Shown piece by piece: positions 17,253 to 25,173 of a DNA stretch of 38,979 bases. The stretch is from assembly GCF_003693445.1 (NCBI RefSeq), contig NZ_RFAR01000064.1, positions 1 to 38,979 of the forward strand. Reading direction: 5' to 3'. Position 1 is the first letter of the stretch; every line of letters starts with the position of its first letter. The notes below the pieces were generated by a model. The model ran no database searches and had not been told where the DNA came from. It saw only the letters and a program-made list of their open reading frames with translations. This stretch comes from Aquitalea palustris. Lineage in GTDB: Bacteria; Pseudomonadota; Gammaproteobacteria; Burkholderiales; Chromobacteriaceae. The translations under genes and the position numbers were made by a program.

Positions 17253-18055
17253 AACAGAAATTTATCGCTGCTGCCGTGCAAATGGTGTCCGGTACTGATG
17301 TTGCCGCCAATCTGGCAACGGCAGCGCGGCTGGTGGCCGAGGCGGCTGCTGCCGGGGCCCGTTTTGTGGTGCTGCCGGAGTACTTTTGCCTGATGGGCAG
17401 GCAGGATGGCGACAAGGTGGCCATCAGTGAAGAGGCGGGACAGGGGCCCATGCAGGCGGCGCTGGCCACCATGGCACGCGACAACAAGCTATGGCTGGCT
17501 GCCGGCACCATTCCGCTGCGCTGTCCGGAGCCGGGCAAGGTATTCAACAGCACGCTGGTATTTGATCCGGCAGGGCAGCAGGTGGCCCGTTATGACAAGA
17601 TCCACCTGTTCGGCTATACCGGCAATGGTGAACGCTATTGCGAATCCGACAGCATTCAGGCGGGCAGCTCGCCAGTCAAGGTGGACATTGGCCTGGCCGA
17701 AGTGGCCTGCGGTATTTGCTATGATCTGCGCTTTCCCGAGCTGTTTCGCCAGCTGGCCCCGTTTGATGTGATGATTTTGCCGGCGGCATTTACCGCGACC
17801 ACCGGCGAAGCGCACTGGGAGGTGCTGCTACGCGCCCGCGCCATCGAAAACCAGTGTTATGTGATTGCCTCCGGCCAGGGTGGCACCCATGAAAACGGCC
17901 GCAAGACCCATGGCCAGTCCATGATCATCGACCCCTGGGGGCGCATTCTGGCGCAACAGGCCCTGGGCGAAGGTGTGGTACTGGCTGAAATCGACCCCGC
18001 ATTGCTGCATTCGGTGCGCAGTGGCCTGCCGGCCCTGGCGCATCGCGTGCTCTGA
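17249..18055 (+). CDS. Carbon-nitrogen hydrolase (nitrilase superfamily, Nit1/Nit2-like)
   Basis: A 268-residue amidase with the complete nitrilase-superfamily triad: Glu44 in 'VVLPEYF', Lys117 in 'RYDKIHLF' and Cys157 in 'CGICYDLRFPELF'. The sequence around the cysteine and lysine matches the Nit1/Nit2 branch, whose members hydrolyse deaminated glutathione or omega-amides (metabolite repair); the exact substrate here is inferred. It is cytoplasmic with no signal peptide. The ATG overlaps the yhdP stop by 4 nt and tldD starts 14 nt after its stop, so yhdP, nit and tldD form one operon. Confidence 0.92.
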   Translation: MKQKFIAAAVQMVSGTDVAANLATAARLVAEAAAAGARFVVLPEYFCLMGRQDGDKVAISEEAGQGPMQAALATMARDNKLWLAAGTIPLRCPEPGKVFNSTLVFDPAGQQVARYDKIHLFGYTGNGERYCESDSIQAGSSPVKVDIGLAEVACGICYDLRFPELFRQLAPFDVMILPAAFTATTGEAHWEVLLRARAIENQCYVIASGQGGTHENGRKTHGQSMIIDPWGRILAQQALGEGVVLAEIDPALLHSVRSGLPALAHRVL

Positions 18056-18069
18056 CAGAAAGACCCACC

Positions 18070-19512
18070 ATGCAAGACGCATTCCGCATTGCCGATCAAC
18101 TCCTGCTTGCGCCTTATGGCGTGGACGAGTCCGTAATCGAAACCACCTTTTCGCGCATGCGCCAGCATGCTGTCGACTATGCCGATCTCTACTTCCAGTA
18201 CACCCGCAGCGAGGGCTGGAGCCTGGAGGAGGGCATCGTCAAGTCCGGCAGCTTCAGCATTGATCAAGGCGTGGGTGTCCGTGCCGTTTCCGGCGACAAG
18301 ACTGCCTTTGCCTACTCCGATGATATCGGTGCCGAAGCCATTGGCCGTGCGGCCGATGCAGTGCGTGCCATCGGTGCAGTTGGTGGAGATGGCTCGGCCG
18401 GACGGCAGTCGCCGCAACGTGCGCGTGATCTGTACCCGGCCATCGACCCCTGTTACAGCCTGGAAGCCGCTGCCAAAGTGGCATTGCTGGAAAAAGTCGA
18501 GAAGCTGGCCCGCGCCATGGACCCGCGGGTGATTCAGGTGATGGCTGGCGTCGCTTCGGAATACGACGTGGTTTATGTGGCACGGCATGATGGTGTGCGT
18601 GCTGCCGATGTGCGCCCGCTGGTGCGGCTGTCGGTGCATGTGATTGCTGAACAGGATGGCCGCCGCGAACAGGGTTCCGGTGGTGGCGGCGGTCGTTTTG
18701 ACCTGACCCGTTTCGATGATGAGCTGGTCGAGCTTTACGTGCGTCAGGCAGTGAACCAGGCGCTGATCAATCTGGAGGCACGTCCGGCACCGGCCGGGCA
18801 GATGACGGTGGTACTGGGTTCCGGCTGGCCGGGCGTGCTGCTGCACGAGGCCATCGGTCATGGTCTGGAAGGTGACTTCAACCGCAAGGGTACTTCAGCC
18901 TTCTCGGGCAAGCTGGGTCAGCGCGTGGCCGCCGCCGGGGTGACTGTGGTGGACGACGGTACGCTGGATGGCCGACGCGGTTCGCTGGCCATTGACGACG
19001 AAGGCAACCAGACCAACCGTACCGTGCTGATCGAGGATGGCATCCTCAAGGGCTATATGCAGGATGCGATGAATGCGCGCCTGATGCAGGTGGCCCCCAC
19101 CGGCAATGGCCGGCGCGAGTCTTATGCGCATATCCCGATGCCGCGCATGACCAATACCTATATGTTGGGCGGTCAGCACGATCCCCAGGAAATCATCGCC
19201 TCGGTCAAGAATGGCCTGTATGCCGCCAACTTCGGTGGTGGTCAGGTGGACATCACCAGCGGCAAGTTTGTGTTCTCGGCCTCGGAAGCCTGGCGTATCG
19301 AGGATGGCAAGCTGACCTACCCGGTCAAGGGTGCGACCCTGATCGGCAATGGCCCGGATGTGTTGGGCCATGTCTCGATGATAGGCAATGACATGGCGCT
19401 GGATCAGGGCGTGGGTGTCTGCGGCAAGGAAGGGCAGAGCGTGCCGGTAGGCGTGGGTCAGCCCACCTTGCGCATTGATGGTGGCCTGACTGTCGGCGGC
19501 ACGGCCGGCTAG
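18070..19512 (+). CDS. tldD: Metalloprotease TldD
   Basis: A 480-residue TldD/PmbA family protease subunit. With TldE (PmbA) it trims unfolded peptides, for example leader peptides of RiPPs and the CcdA antitoxin in E. coli. The zinc motif HEAIGH (His259, Glu260, His264) is intact, followed by 'LEGDFNRKGTSAFSG'. The late 'GQVDITSGKFVFSASEAW' and 'LIGNGPDVL' blocks are also family signatures. The length is full. No tldE/pmbA gene is in the window, so its partner must be elsewhere. The stop codon TAG is the centre of a perfect 14-bp palindrome (19504-19517). Confidence 0.95.
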   Translation: MQDAFRIADQLLLAPYGVDESVIETTFSRMRQHAVDYADLYFQYTRSEGWSLEEGIVKSGSFSIDQGVGVRAVSGDKTAFAYSDDIGAEAIGRAADAVRAIGAVGGDGSAGRQSPQRARDLYPAIDPCYSLEAAAKVALLEKVEKLARAMDPRVIQVMAGVASEYDVVYVARHDGVRAADVRPLVRLSVHVIAEQDGRREQGSGGGGGRFDLTRFDDELVELYVRQAVNQALINLEARPAPAGQMTVVLGSGWPGVLLHEAIGHGLEGDFNRKGTSAFSGKLGQRVAAAGVTVVDDGTLDGRRGSLAIDDEGNQTNRTVLIEDGILKGYMQDAMNARLMQVAPTGNGRRESYAHIPMPRMTNTYMLGGQHDPQEIIASVKNGLYAANFGGGQVDITSGKFVFSASEAWRIEDGKLTYPVKGATLIGNGPDVLGHVSMIGNDMALDQGVGVCGKEGQSVPVGVGQPTLRIDGGLTVGGTAG

Positions 19513-19517
19513 CCGGC
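19504..19517. repeat. Perfect 14-bp palindrome over the tldD stop codon
   Basis: gccggctagccggc is self-complementary and has the TAG stop of tldD at its centre. It has no T-run. It may form a small hairpin at the mRNA end or be a protein-binding site, but chance in GC-rich DNA is possible. Confidence 0.5.
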
Positions 19518-19522
19518 ATGAC

Positions 19523-20329
19523 ATGCTGAAGTGGCATAGCAAGGCCATGGGTATCGGCAAGGTGCTGTGGCCGGTCTGTCTGTTGCTCGCGACAGCAGCC
19601 TCTGCCCAGGACTTTGTCGTGGCAGTGGAAGAGTCGGATAACCATCCCTTCGAATACGCCAGGGGGGATGGCGCGGAGCATGGCGGTTTTCATCTGGAGG
19701 AAATCGACCAGGTGGCGGCGCGCCTGGACTGGCATGTGGTGTACAAACCCATGCCCTGGCAGCGTGCCCTGCGCAGCCTGCAACTGGGCCGGGTGGATGC
19801 GCTCAGTTATCTGGCGCGCACCCCGGAGCGCGAAGCGTATACCGTCTTCATGCCGGCGGCCATCCAGCACCGGCAGTATGCCGGGCTGTTCGTGCGCCGC
19901 AGTCAGCGCCGGCATTTTCCTGAAAGCAGCCAGCCCTGCACCTATGCGGGCTATCGCATGGCGGCCGCCAGCAACTACTTTTATGGCGATGTGGTGCAAA
20001 AAGCCATGCATTCCTGCTGGCAGATCGAGATCACTGCCAGCTCGAAGGAAGAAGTATTTTCCAAGCTGCTGGCTGGTCGTATCGATATCGCAGTGGCTTA
20101 TGGCACCTCCTTGCAATCGCTGGCAGCCAGCATGCCCGAGCTGGACTCGCAGGTGGTGGCCCTGCGCCAGCCGCGCTGGCTGATCGGTGATTTCTACCTG
20201 GGCTTTTCCCGCAAGGCGATGTCGGCGCAGCGTATTGCCCGTTATCTGCAGGCGCAGCAGCAGTTTCGTAGCAGCAGCGACTATCAGCGGCTGGTACGCA
20301 AATACAATATGAAGGAATTTCTGCCCTGA
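19523..20329 (+). CDS. Periplasmic substrate-binding protein, solute-binding family 3-like
   Basis: A 268-residue protein with a signal peptide ending 'LLLATAASAQ', so it is exported to the periplasm. The mature part has the layout of amino-acid-type (family 3) binding proteins: 'FVVAVEESDNHPFEY', 'GGFHLEEIDQVAARLDW', 'MPWQRALRSLQLGRVDA' and a second-lobe 'LLAGRIDIAVAYG'. No permease or ATPase gene is beside it, so it may serve a distant transporter or a sensor role. The ligand is unknown. The start could be the ATG at 19523 or at 19547; neither has a strong ribosome-binding site. It begins 10 nt after tldD and may be read from the same transcript. Confidence 0.82.
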   Translation: MLKWHSKAMGIGKVLWPVCLLLATAASAQDFVVAVEESDNHPFEYARGDGAEHGGFHLEEIDQVAARLDWHVVYKPMPWQRALRSLQLGRVDALSYLARTPEREAYTVFMPAAIQHRQYAGLFVRRSQRRHFPESSQPCTYAGYRMAAASNYFYGDVVQKAMHSCWQIEITASSKEEVFSKLLAGRIDIAVAYGTSLQSLAASMPELDSQVVALRQPRWLIGDFYLGFSRKAMSAQRIARYLQAQQQFRSSSDYQRLVRKYNMKEFLP

Positions 20330-20492
20330 GCGTGGCGAGCACCAACCAGCCATCCCGCATCGCGACATGTTCTTGCCTCAGCCTGCGTCCCGTGCAGCAG
20401 GCCGTCACCCAGGCCATGCTGTAGCCCTGAAAATTCAAGCTTGTTCCAGCTATTGCCAATAAATGATTGATAACGGTAGCCGCCTGCTGCCT

Positions 20493-20496
20493 GGAG
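20493..20496 (+). promoter_or_regulatory. Ribosome-binding site deciding the LysR start
   Basis: GGAG lies 6 nt before ATG 20503. This favours that start over an upstream in-frame ATG at 20467 that has no such site. Confidence 0.7.
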
Positions 20497-20502
20497 AAGG
20501 GT

Positions 20503-21438
20503 ATGGTCCGACTGGAAGATCTGCAGATATTGCTGCATACCGCACAGCTGGGCAGCCTGTCCGCTGCCGCCCGCCTGCTGGGCATCAGTCCGGCGGTGGC
20601 CAGTGCCGGGCTAAAGCGGCTGGAAGCCGAGCTGCATACCCGCTTGCTGGTGCGTTCCACCCGCAGCTTGCGCCTGACGGCCGATGGCGAACGCTATCTG
20701 GCCCACGCCCGTGCCGCCATGGATGCATTGCAGGCCGGTGAGCAGGTGCTGGCGGCGGGACAGCAGGCGCTGCATGGCCAGCTCAGCCTGTCGATGCCTT
20801 CGGATATTGGCCGCCAGCTGTTGCGGCCCTGGCTGGATGATTTCCTGGCCGAGCATCCGGCAGTACGCTTGCAGCTGCACATCAGTGACCGGCTGGCCGA
20901 TCTGTATCGCATGCCGGTGGATGTCGCCCTGCGCTATGGCGTGCCGGAGGACTCCAGCCTGGTCGCCCTGCCGTTGCTGGCTGACAACCGGCGGTTATTG
21001 TGCGCGGCACCGGCTTATCTGGAGCGGCATGGTTCACCGCAGCGACCGGAAGATCTGGCCGCACATGAGTGCCTGCGATTTGTGCTTGGAGATGCCCTGC
21101 ATGAGCGCTGGCGCTTTGCCCAGCATGGCACCTGGTCGGTGGTGACCGTGGGTGGCCGACGTAATAGCGATGATGGCGAAATCGTGCGCCGGTGGGCGCT
21201 GGCCGGGCAGGGCATTGCCTACAAGTCGCAGCTGGATGTACTGGATGATGTGCGCGCTGGTCGCCTGCAAGCCTTGCTGACTGATTACCAGACCGAGCCG
21301 ACCCCTTTGTATCTGGTGTGTCCGCACCGGCTGATGCTGTCGCCCTTGCTGATGCGCTTACGCGAGTTCCTGCAACAGCGGCTGCAGGAACATGTGGCGG
21401 GAGAAAGCGCAAGCCTGCCTCCAGCGGGCTTGCGCTGA
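20503..21438 (+). CDS. LysR family transcriptional regulator
   Basis: A 311-residue LysR-type regulator. The N-terminal winged helix-turn-helix covers about residues 1-60 ('SLSAAARLLGISPAVASAGL' is the recognition part), followed by a linker helix and a periplasmic-binding-protein-like effector domain of the CrgA/AaeR type. Usually such proteins control a divergent neighbour; here the gene in front, an orphan binding protein, runs in the same direction 173 nt upstream, so the target is unclear. The upstream gap has A/T-rich sequence (ccaataaatgattgataac) where an autoregulatory site could lie. The gene's end overlaps an inverted repeat at 21406-21436. Confidence 0.92.
   Translation: MVRLEDLQILLHTAQLGSLSAAARLLGISPAVASAGLKRLEAELHTRLLVRSTRSLRLTADGERYLAHARAAMDALQAGEQVLAAGQQALHGQLSLSMPSDIGRQLLRPWLDDFLAEHPAVRLQLHISDRLADLYRMPVDVALRYGVPEDSSLVALPLLADNRRLLCAAPAYLERHGSPQRPEDLAAHECLRFVLGDALHERWRFAQHGTWSVVTVGGRRNSDDGEIVRRWALAGQGIAYKSQLDVLDDVRAGRLQALLTDYQTEPTPLYLVCPHRLMLSPLLMRLREFLQQRLQEHVAGESASLPPAGLR
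21406..21436. terminator. Inverted repeat between convergent genes, probable terminator
   Basis: A 10-bp perfect stem (agcgcaagcc at 21406-21415, ggcttgcgct at 21427-21436) with an 11-nt loop lies at the end of the lysR coding region. There is only a short pyrimidine tract (ttctc) on the minus side and none on the plus side. It probably limits read-through between the convergent lysR and poly-Ser genes. Confidence 0.55.
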
Positions 21439-21444
21439 GTGGAA

Positions 21445-22164
21445 TCAGCCCTGGGTGCTGAGCAGATTGCCAACCGAGGACGAGTAGCTGTTGCTCTGGC
21501 TGTTCTGCAGGTTCTGCAGCAGAGCGCTCAGGAAGGATTGCAGATTGGCGGAGTTGCTGCTGCCCGAGCTGCTGGAGCTGGTGTTGCTGCTGCCATTGGC
21601 CTGCTGCACGCTATTGACCAGATTGCTGAAATCGCTTTGCAGAGTATTGAGTGCGCTGGAGCTGCTGCCGCTTGTGCTGCTGCCAGACGAGCTGGACAGC
21701 TGCTGAATCAGGCTTTGCAGCTGGCTCTCGGCATTGCCATAGGCGCTGGTGCTGCTGTCCGTGCTGCTGTCGGAACTGCCGCTGCCGGATTTCAGTGCGC
21801 TGAACAGATCATGCATGAAGGTGTGCATGGCCTGCATCGGATTTTGCGCGCTGCCCGTGCTGCTGGTGCTGTCATCATTGTCGCCATCATCATCCGGTGG
21901 TGGCGGGGCCTGCAGGCTGGCCAGCGCGCTATTGCTGGAATTGCCATTGCTGCTGCTGGCGCTGTTGTTGCTGGATGGCGGCTGCAAGGAAATGCCCAGC
22001 TGGCTGAGTGCTTGCTCCACGCTTTGCATGAAGGCGTCGTTACCGCCACGGTGCTTGCCGTGGTGACGGGTTTCGCTGCTGCTGGACGTGCTGCTGGTCG
22101 ATGTGCTGCCAGTCAGCTGGCTGCTGTAAATCGACGACGTGCTGCTGATGCCCGAAATACTCAT
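21445..22164 (-). CDS. Poly-Ser low-complexity protein of unknown function
   Basis: A 239-residue protein starting MSISGISSTSS. Ser makes up a large share. Runs of Ser/Asn/Gly separate five short amphipathic helical segments: 'DAFMQSVEQALSQLGI', 'NPMQAMHTFMHDLFSALKS', 'ESQLQSLIQQLS', 'LNTLQSDFSNLVNSVQQ' and 'LQSFLSALLQNLQNSQ'. An acidic 'PPPPDDDGDNDD' patch lies in the middle. No signal peptide or membrane segment is visible. The start is the ATG at 22162-22164 with 'agggag' 7 nt upstream; a longer frame to 22209 lacks support. I recall similar 'MSISGISS...' proteins in beta- and gammaproteobacteria without known function. It is divergent from the Cpx-like system. Confidence 0.72.
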   Translation of the reverse strand: MSISGISSTSSIYSSQLTGSTSTSSTSSSSETRHHGKHRGGNDAFMQSVEQALSQLGISLQPPSSNNSASSSNGNSSNSALASLQAPPPPDDDGDNDDSTSSTGSAQNPMQAMHTFMHDLFSALKSGSGSSDSSTDSSTSAYGNAESQLQSLIQQLSSSSGSSTSGSSSSALNTLQSDFSNLVNSVQQANGSSNTSSSSSGSSNSANLQSFLSALLQNLQNSQSNSYSSSVGNLLSTQG

Positions 22165-22280
22165 GATAAGGCTCCCTGTGCTTGCTTGTGACTTGTGCTG
22201 TAAAGCCACCTCCAGAGATCAGGACGCGGCATTGCGCCTGCGTACGGTGCAAGTTTCGAGCCAGGTGCGGCGCCTGAAAA

Positions 22281-22320
22281 TGTAAATTTTCGTCAGCAAA
22301 TGTTAAGAAGTGTTAGTAAA
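22281..22320. promoter_or_regulatory. TGTTAA-type repeats upstream of the poly-Ser gene
   Basis: Within 40 nt, tgtaaa (22281), tgttaa (22301) and tgttag (22311) are spaced in multiples of 10 bp, and a gtaaa follows at 22316. GTTAA-N5-GTTAG (22302-22316) resembles a degenerate CpxR box. The site is about 120-155 nt upstream of the poly-Ser start. Confidence 0.4.
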
Positions 22321-22573
22321 AACAGGATTTTATCGCGCCTTTGCTAGTATTCCGCCTGTTGCTGGGCAAGCCGGATAGCTGGCATGGCAAGATTTGCCGC
22401 CAAAGCGGAAGTCAGCGCGGGAGTATTGCCGTCTGATCATGGCTGGTTTGGCCTGGGCGTGTGCACAGTCGGCAAGAATTGCCGCTGTTGCGGTGGGGCA
22501 GCCGCCTGAAGTGAGAGAGGGACCCGGGCAAGCGGGCGGCGGCTGCTTGGATAGCATGATGCGGGAGCTGGCG

Positions 22574-22630
22574 GTTAAGGAAGGTTAATAGCCGGTAAAG
22601 CGCTATAAATCTGTGTAAAAGCCAGTAAAA
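22574..22630 (+). promoter_or_regulatory. CpxR-like binding region: six 10-bp-phased GTAAA/GTTAA boxes
   Basis: Boxes GTTAAG (22574), GTTAAT (22584), GTAAAG (22595), TATAAAT (22604), GTAAAA (22615) and GTAAAA (22625) place their A-runs exactly 10 bp apart. The last two form GTAAA-N5-GTAAA, the known CpxR recognition pattern of enterobacteria. They end about 87 nt before the start of a CpxR-like gene, so autoregulation is likely. The phased A-runs may also bend the DNA. TATAAAT (22604-22610) could alternatively be a -10 element. Confidence 0.6.
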
Positions 22631-22716
22631 CTTCACCCGCAGGCGGCCGTGATGTGGATCATGTCTGCCGATAGTCCCGGGAGAGCGGGGCCTGCATAGA
22701 ATAATCAGGATGGAAA

Positions 22717-23403
22717 ATGCGAATACTGCTGGTAGATGACGATATCGAGTTGGCCGACATGCTGGGCAGCTATCTGGAGCGGGAGTCCTGCCTGGTCCAG
22801 AAAGTGAGTGATGGCACCAGCGCGGTGGTGCAAGCCTTGTCCGGCCAGTTTGACCTGATGGTACTGGATGTGATGATGCCCGGCCTGAGCGGCGTGGAAG
22901 TGCTGCGCCGGGTGCGCGAACACAGCATGCTGCCGGTGCTGATGCTGACCGCGCGTGGAGATGATACCGACCGCGTGCTGGGCCTGGAATTGGGGGCGGA
23001 TGACTATGTGCCCAAGCCCTGCACTCCGCGTGAGTTGCTGGCACGCATTCGTGCCATTCTGCGCCGTACGGGTAACCAGGTGCAGCCGGCACAGGAAAAC
23101 GATGTGCTGCGTGAAGGCCCGCTTACCATGTGGCCGGGCGAGCGTCGTGCGCAGTGGGCAGACGAAACGCTGGAGCTGACCAGTACCGAATACAGCTTGC
23201 TGGAATTACTGGTACGGCATGCCGGCCAGCCGGTGGGCAAGGACGTGCTGTCCAAGCAGGCGCTGGGCCGGCCGCTGGCGCGCTTTGATCGCAGTGTCGA
23301 TGTGCACATGAGCAGCATCCGCCAGAAACTGTCACGGGTGGCGCCAGGCCGCATCTGCATTCAGACCGTGGTGCGCCGCGGCTATCAGTTCATCAAGGCC
23401 TGA
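22717..23403 (+). CDS. cpxR: CpxR-like OmpR-family response regulator
   Basis: A 228-residue two-domain regulator. The receiver domain has acidic residues Asp7-Asp9, the phospho-acceptor Asp51 ('LMVLDVMMPG'), Thr78 region 'LMLTARG' and Lys100 ('DDYVPKP'). The C-terminal winged-helix DNA-binding domain includes 'LTSTEYSLLELLVRHAGQPV' and 'FDRSVDVHMSSIRQKL', close to E. coli CpxR. Cpx systems respond to envelope protein stress. The start has 'agga' 6 nt upstream. The kinase gene begins 2 nt after its stop, so they form an operon. GTAAA boxes upstream suggest autoregulation. The Cpx assignment rests on sequence likeness and those boxes, not on synteny. Confidence 0.88.
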   Translation: MRILLVDDDIELADMLGSYLERESCLVQKVSDGTSAVVQALSGQFDLMVLDVMMPGLSGVEVLRRVREHSMLPVLMLTARGDDTDRVLGLELGADDYVPKPCTPRELLARIRAILRRTGNQVQPAQENDVLREGPLTMWPGERRAQWADETLELTSTEYSLLELLVRHAGQPVGKDVLSKQALGRPLARFDRSVDVHMSSIRQKLSRVAPGRICIQTVVRRGYQFIKA

Positions 23404-23405
23404 GC

Positions 23406-24737
23406 ATGGGGCGCCTGTTCTGGAAACTGTTTCTCATTCTGTGGCTGGCGCAGATCTGCACGGTGTTCGGAGTGGGCACGGTCTTCTGGCTCAGGCACCG
23501 CATGGAGAGTGCCGCCGCCATCGAACAGCAACATCCCATGGATACCGCGGTGCTGGACATGGCGGCTGCCGTGCTGCGGCGCGAAGGAATAGCCGGCTTG
23601 CGCACCCATCTGCAAGACATGAGCCCCGGTGCGCGCCGGCATCTGCTGGTGCTGGATGATCAGCAGCACGAACTGCTGGGCCGGGCAGTGCCGTCGCCAG
23701 AACGGCTGGGGCTGCGACCATCGCGTGAAGTGACGCTTGGCGGCTCTGCTCATTACCGCTTGCTGCTACTGCCGCCCGGCCCGCCGGGAGGTATGCCGGG
23801 TGGGGGGCCGGGTGGCGGGCCTGAGCATGGTCCGGGGGAGCCCAGCCCCTTCCCCATGCTGCCCATCATTGCGGCCTTGCTAGCCAGCTTGTTGTTCGGC
23901 GCCATCCTGGCGCGCCATCTGTCCAAGCCGATCCGCTTGATGAGCGATGCCTTCCAGTCGGTGGCCAGGGGTGAAATGGATGTACATCTGGGCAGTGACC
24001 TGGGCAGCCGGCGTGATGAGCTGGCGGACCTCGGGCGTGATTTTGATGCTCTGGCCCAGCGCCTGAAGCAGCTGATTACCGGCCAGCGTCGCTTGTTTCA
24101 CGATGTATCACATGAGCTGCGTTCGCCGCTGGCCCGGTTGAATGCCGCAGTGGATCTGGCACGACAGCAGCCGGAAAAGCTGGAGGAATGGCTGGACCGC
24201 ATCGAGCGAGAATCCGGGCGGATGGATGCGCTGGTGGGGGAAATCCTTGCCCTGGCGCGGCTGGATGCCGAAGCATCACAGCACCCGGCAGAGTGCCTGC
24301 CCGTGGATGTGCTGCTGGAAGAGCTGATTACCGATGCCCAGTTCGAGGCGGAGGCCAATGGCACCAGCATCCTGTTGCTGCAAGAGGACATGGCCGAGGT
24401 CATGGCACAGCCAGAGCTATTGTCGCGCGCATTGGAAAACGTGGTGCGCAATGCCATCCATCACACCCGCAATGGTGGTCCGGTTTCGCTGGCAGTGATG
24501 CGCGGCAGTACTGAGGTGACGATTGCCGTGAGCGATTGTGGGCCTGGGGTGCCGGAGCATGAGCTGAAAACCATCTTCGAGCCGTTCTTCCGCAGCGAGC
24601 AGAATACCCAGCCCGGGGGTTATGGCCTGGGTCTGGCCATGGCGCAGCGCATTGTCGAGGCTCATCAGGGCCGGATACAGGCGGCCAATCTGCCGCAGGG
24701 TGGCTTGCAAGTGAGCATCACCCTGCCGCTGGCCTGA
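23406..24737 (+). CDS. cpxA: CpxA-like sensor histidine kinase
   Basis: A 443-residue inner-membrane kinase. TM1 is about residues 5-28, a periplasmic sensor about 30-150, TM2 about 151-170, HAMP about 171-223, then the kinase core. The phospho-acceptor is His236 in 'FHDVSHELRSPLARLN'. N box 'NVVRNAIHHT', G1 'DCGPGVP', F box 'FEPFFR' and G2 'GYGLGLAMA' are all intact. Just before TM2 the periplasmic part carries a Gly/Pro-rich stretch of about 24 residues (around 124-147, 'PGGGPGGGPEHGPGEP'), likely a flexible linker. It pairs with the regulator 2 nt upstream. No cpxP-type gene is in the window. Confidence 0.88.
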   Translation: MGRLFWKLFLILWLAQICTVFGVGTVFWLRHRMESAAAIEQQHPMDTAVLDMAAAVLRREGIAGLRTHLQDMSPGARRHLLVLDDQQHELLGRAVPSPERLGLRPSREVTLGGSAHYRLLLLPPGPPGGMPGGGPGGGPEHGPGEPSPFPMLPIIAALLASLLFGAILARHLSKPIRLMSDAFQSVARGEMDVHLGSDLGSRRDELADLGRDFDALAQRLKQLITGQRRLFHDVSHELRSPLARLNAAVDLARQQPEKLEEWLDRIERESGRMDALVGEILALARLDAEASQHPAECLPVDVLLEELITDAQFEAEANGTSILLLQEDMAEVMAQPELLSRALENVVRNAIHHTRNGGPVSLAVMRGSTEVTIAVSDCGPGVPEHELKTIFEPFFRSEQNTQPGGYGLGLAMAQRIVEAHQGRIQAANLPQGGLQVSITLPLA

Positions 24738-24745
24738 GAGCAGGC

Positions 24746-25171
24746 TTAGCCGCGTGAGCGCAGGCCGCCCGAGTTGCCCAGTTCGCTGAGCAGGCGCGTG
24801 GTGGTACTGCCGCTCAGCCGGAAGGGGTCGAGTACCGGACTGGAAGAATGCCGCAGCAACAGTGCGGCATTTTTTTTGTCGATGGGGGCCTGCGCCATCG
24901 ACCAGCTGGCGAATTCGCGCTGATCGATTTCCTGGTAGGCCAGCAGCGTGACATCGCGATGACGGTTGTCGCGGCAGATATGCTGGTACAGGGCATTGAC
25001 TTCGGCACGGCCACCTTCCAGCGCCTGCACGAAGACATCGTCGCCATAGCACAGTACGCCGGTAATGCCGCTTTGCGGATTGTGCTGGTGGGCGGCGTCC
25101 AGGATCTGCTTGACCAGTTCGCTGGTGATCGGGCTGCAGCTGCGGCTGGCGTAAATGAGTCGGACGAGCAT
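24746..25171 (-). CDS. BLUF-domain blue-light photoreceptor
   Basis: A 141-residue short BLUF protein that should bind FAD and sense blue light. The key residues are present: Tyr7 ('LIYASR'), Asn31 ('HNPQSGITGVL'), Gln49 ('VFVQALEG'), Trp90 and Met92 ('FASWSMA'). About 45 residues follow the core; these probably form the capping helices. There is no fused output domain, so it must act through a partner protein, as PixD-type proteins do. It begins 2 nt after the folE stop, so it is the second gene of a folE-BLUF operon, and it converges on the kinase gene with an 8-nt gap. Confidence 0.92.
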   Translation of the reverse strand: MLVRLIYASRSCSPITSELVKQILDAAHQHNPQSGITGVLCYGDDVFVQALEGGRAEVNALYQHICRDNRHRDVTLLAYQEIDQREFASWSMAQAPIDKKNAALLLRHSSSPVLDPFRLSGSTTTRLLSELGNSGGLRSRG

Positions 25172-25173
25172 GG

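Larger units (their letters stand above)
22165..22716. other. Long intergenic region between the poly-Ser gene and cpxR-like gene
   Basis: About 550 nt without a convincing gene. A short open frame at 22394-22588 (plus) has no ribosome-binding site and no family likeness. The two ends carry A/T-rich repeats phased at 10 bp (22281-22320 and 22574-22630, listed separately). The middle, about 22330-22560, is GC-rich with several small inverted repeats; I see no known riboswitch or RNA in it. Confidence 0.6.

Noticed and set aside
22330-22560. Possible riboswitch or structured RNA upstream of the cpxR-like gene
   Set aside because: I compared it by eye with cobalamin and cyclic di-GMP riboswitch patterns and found no match; only scattered small GC-rich hairpins are present.
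22394-22588. Possible 64-codon gene in the long intergenic region
   Set aside because: No ribosome-binding site and no recognisable sequence; it runs into the phased regulatory boxes.
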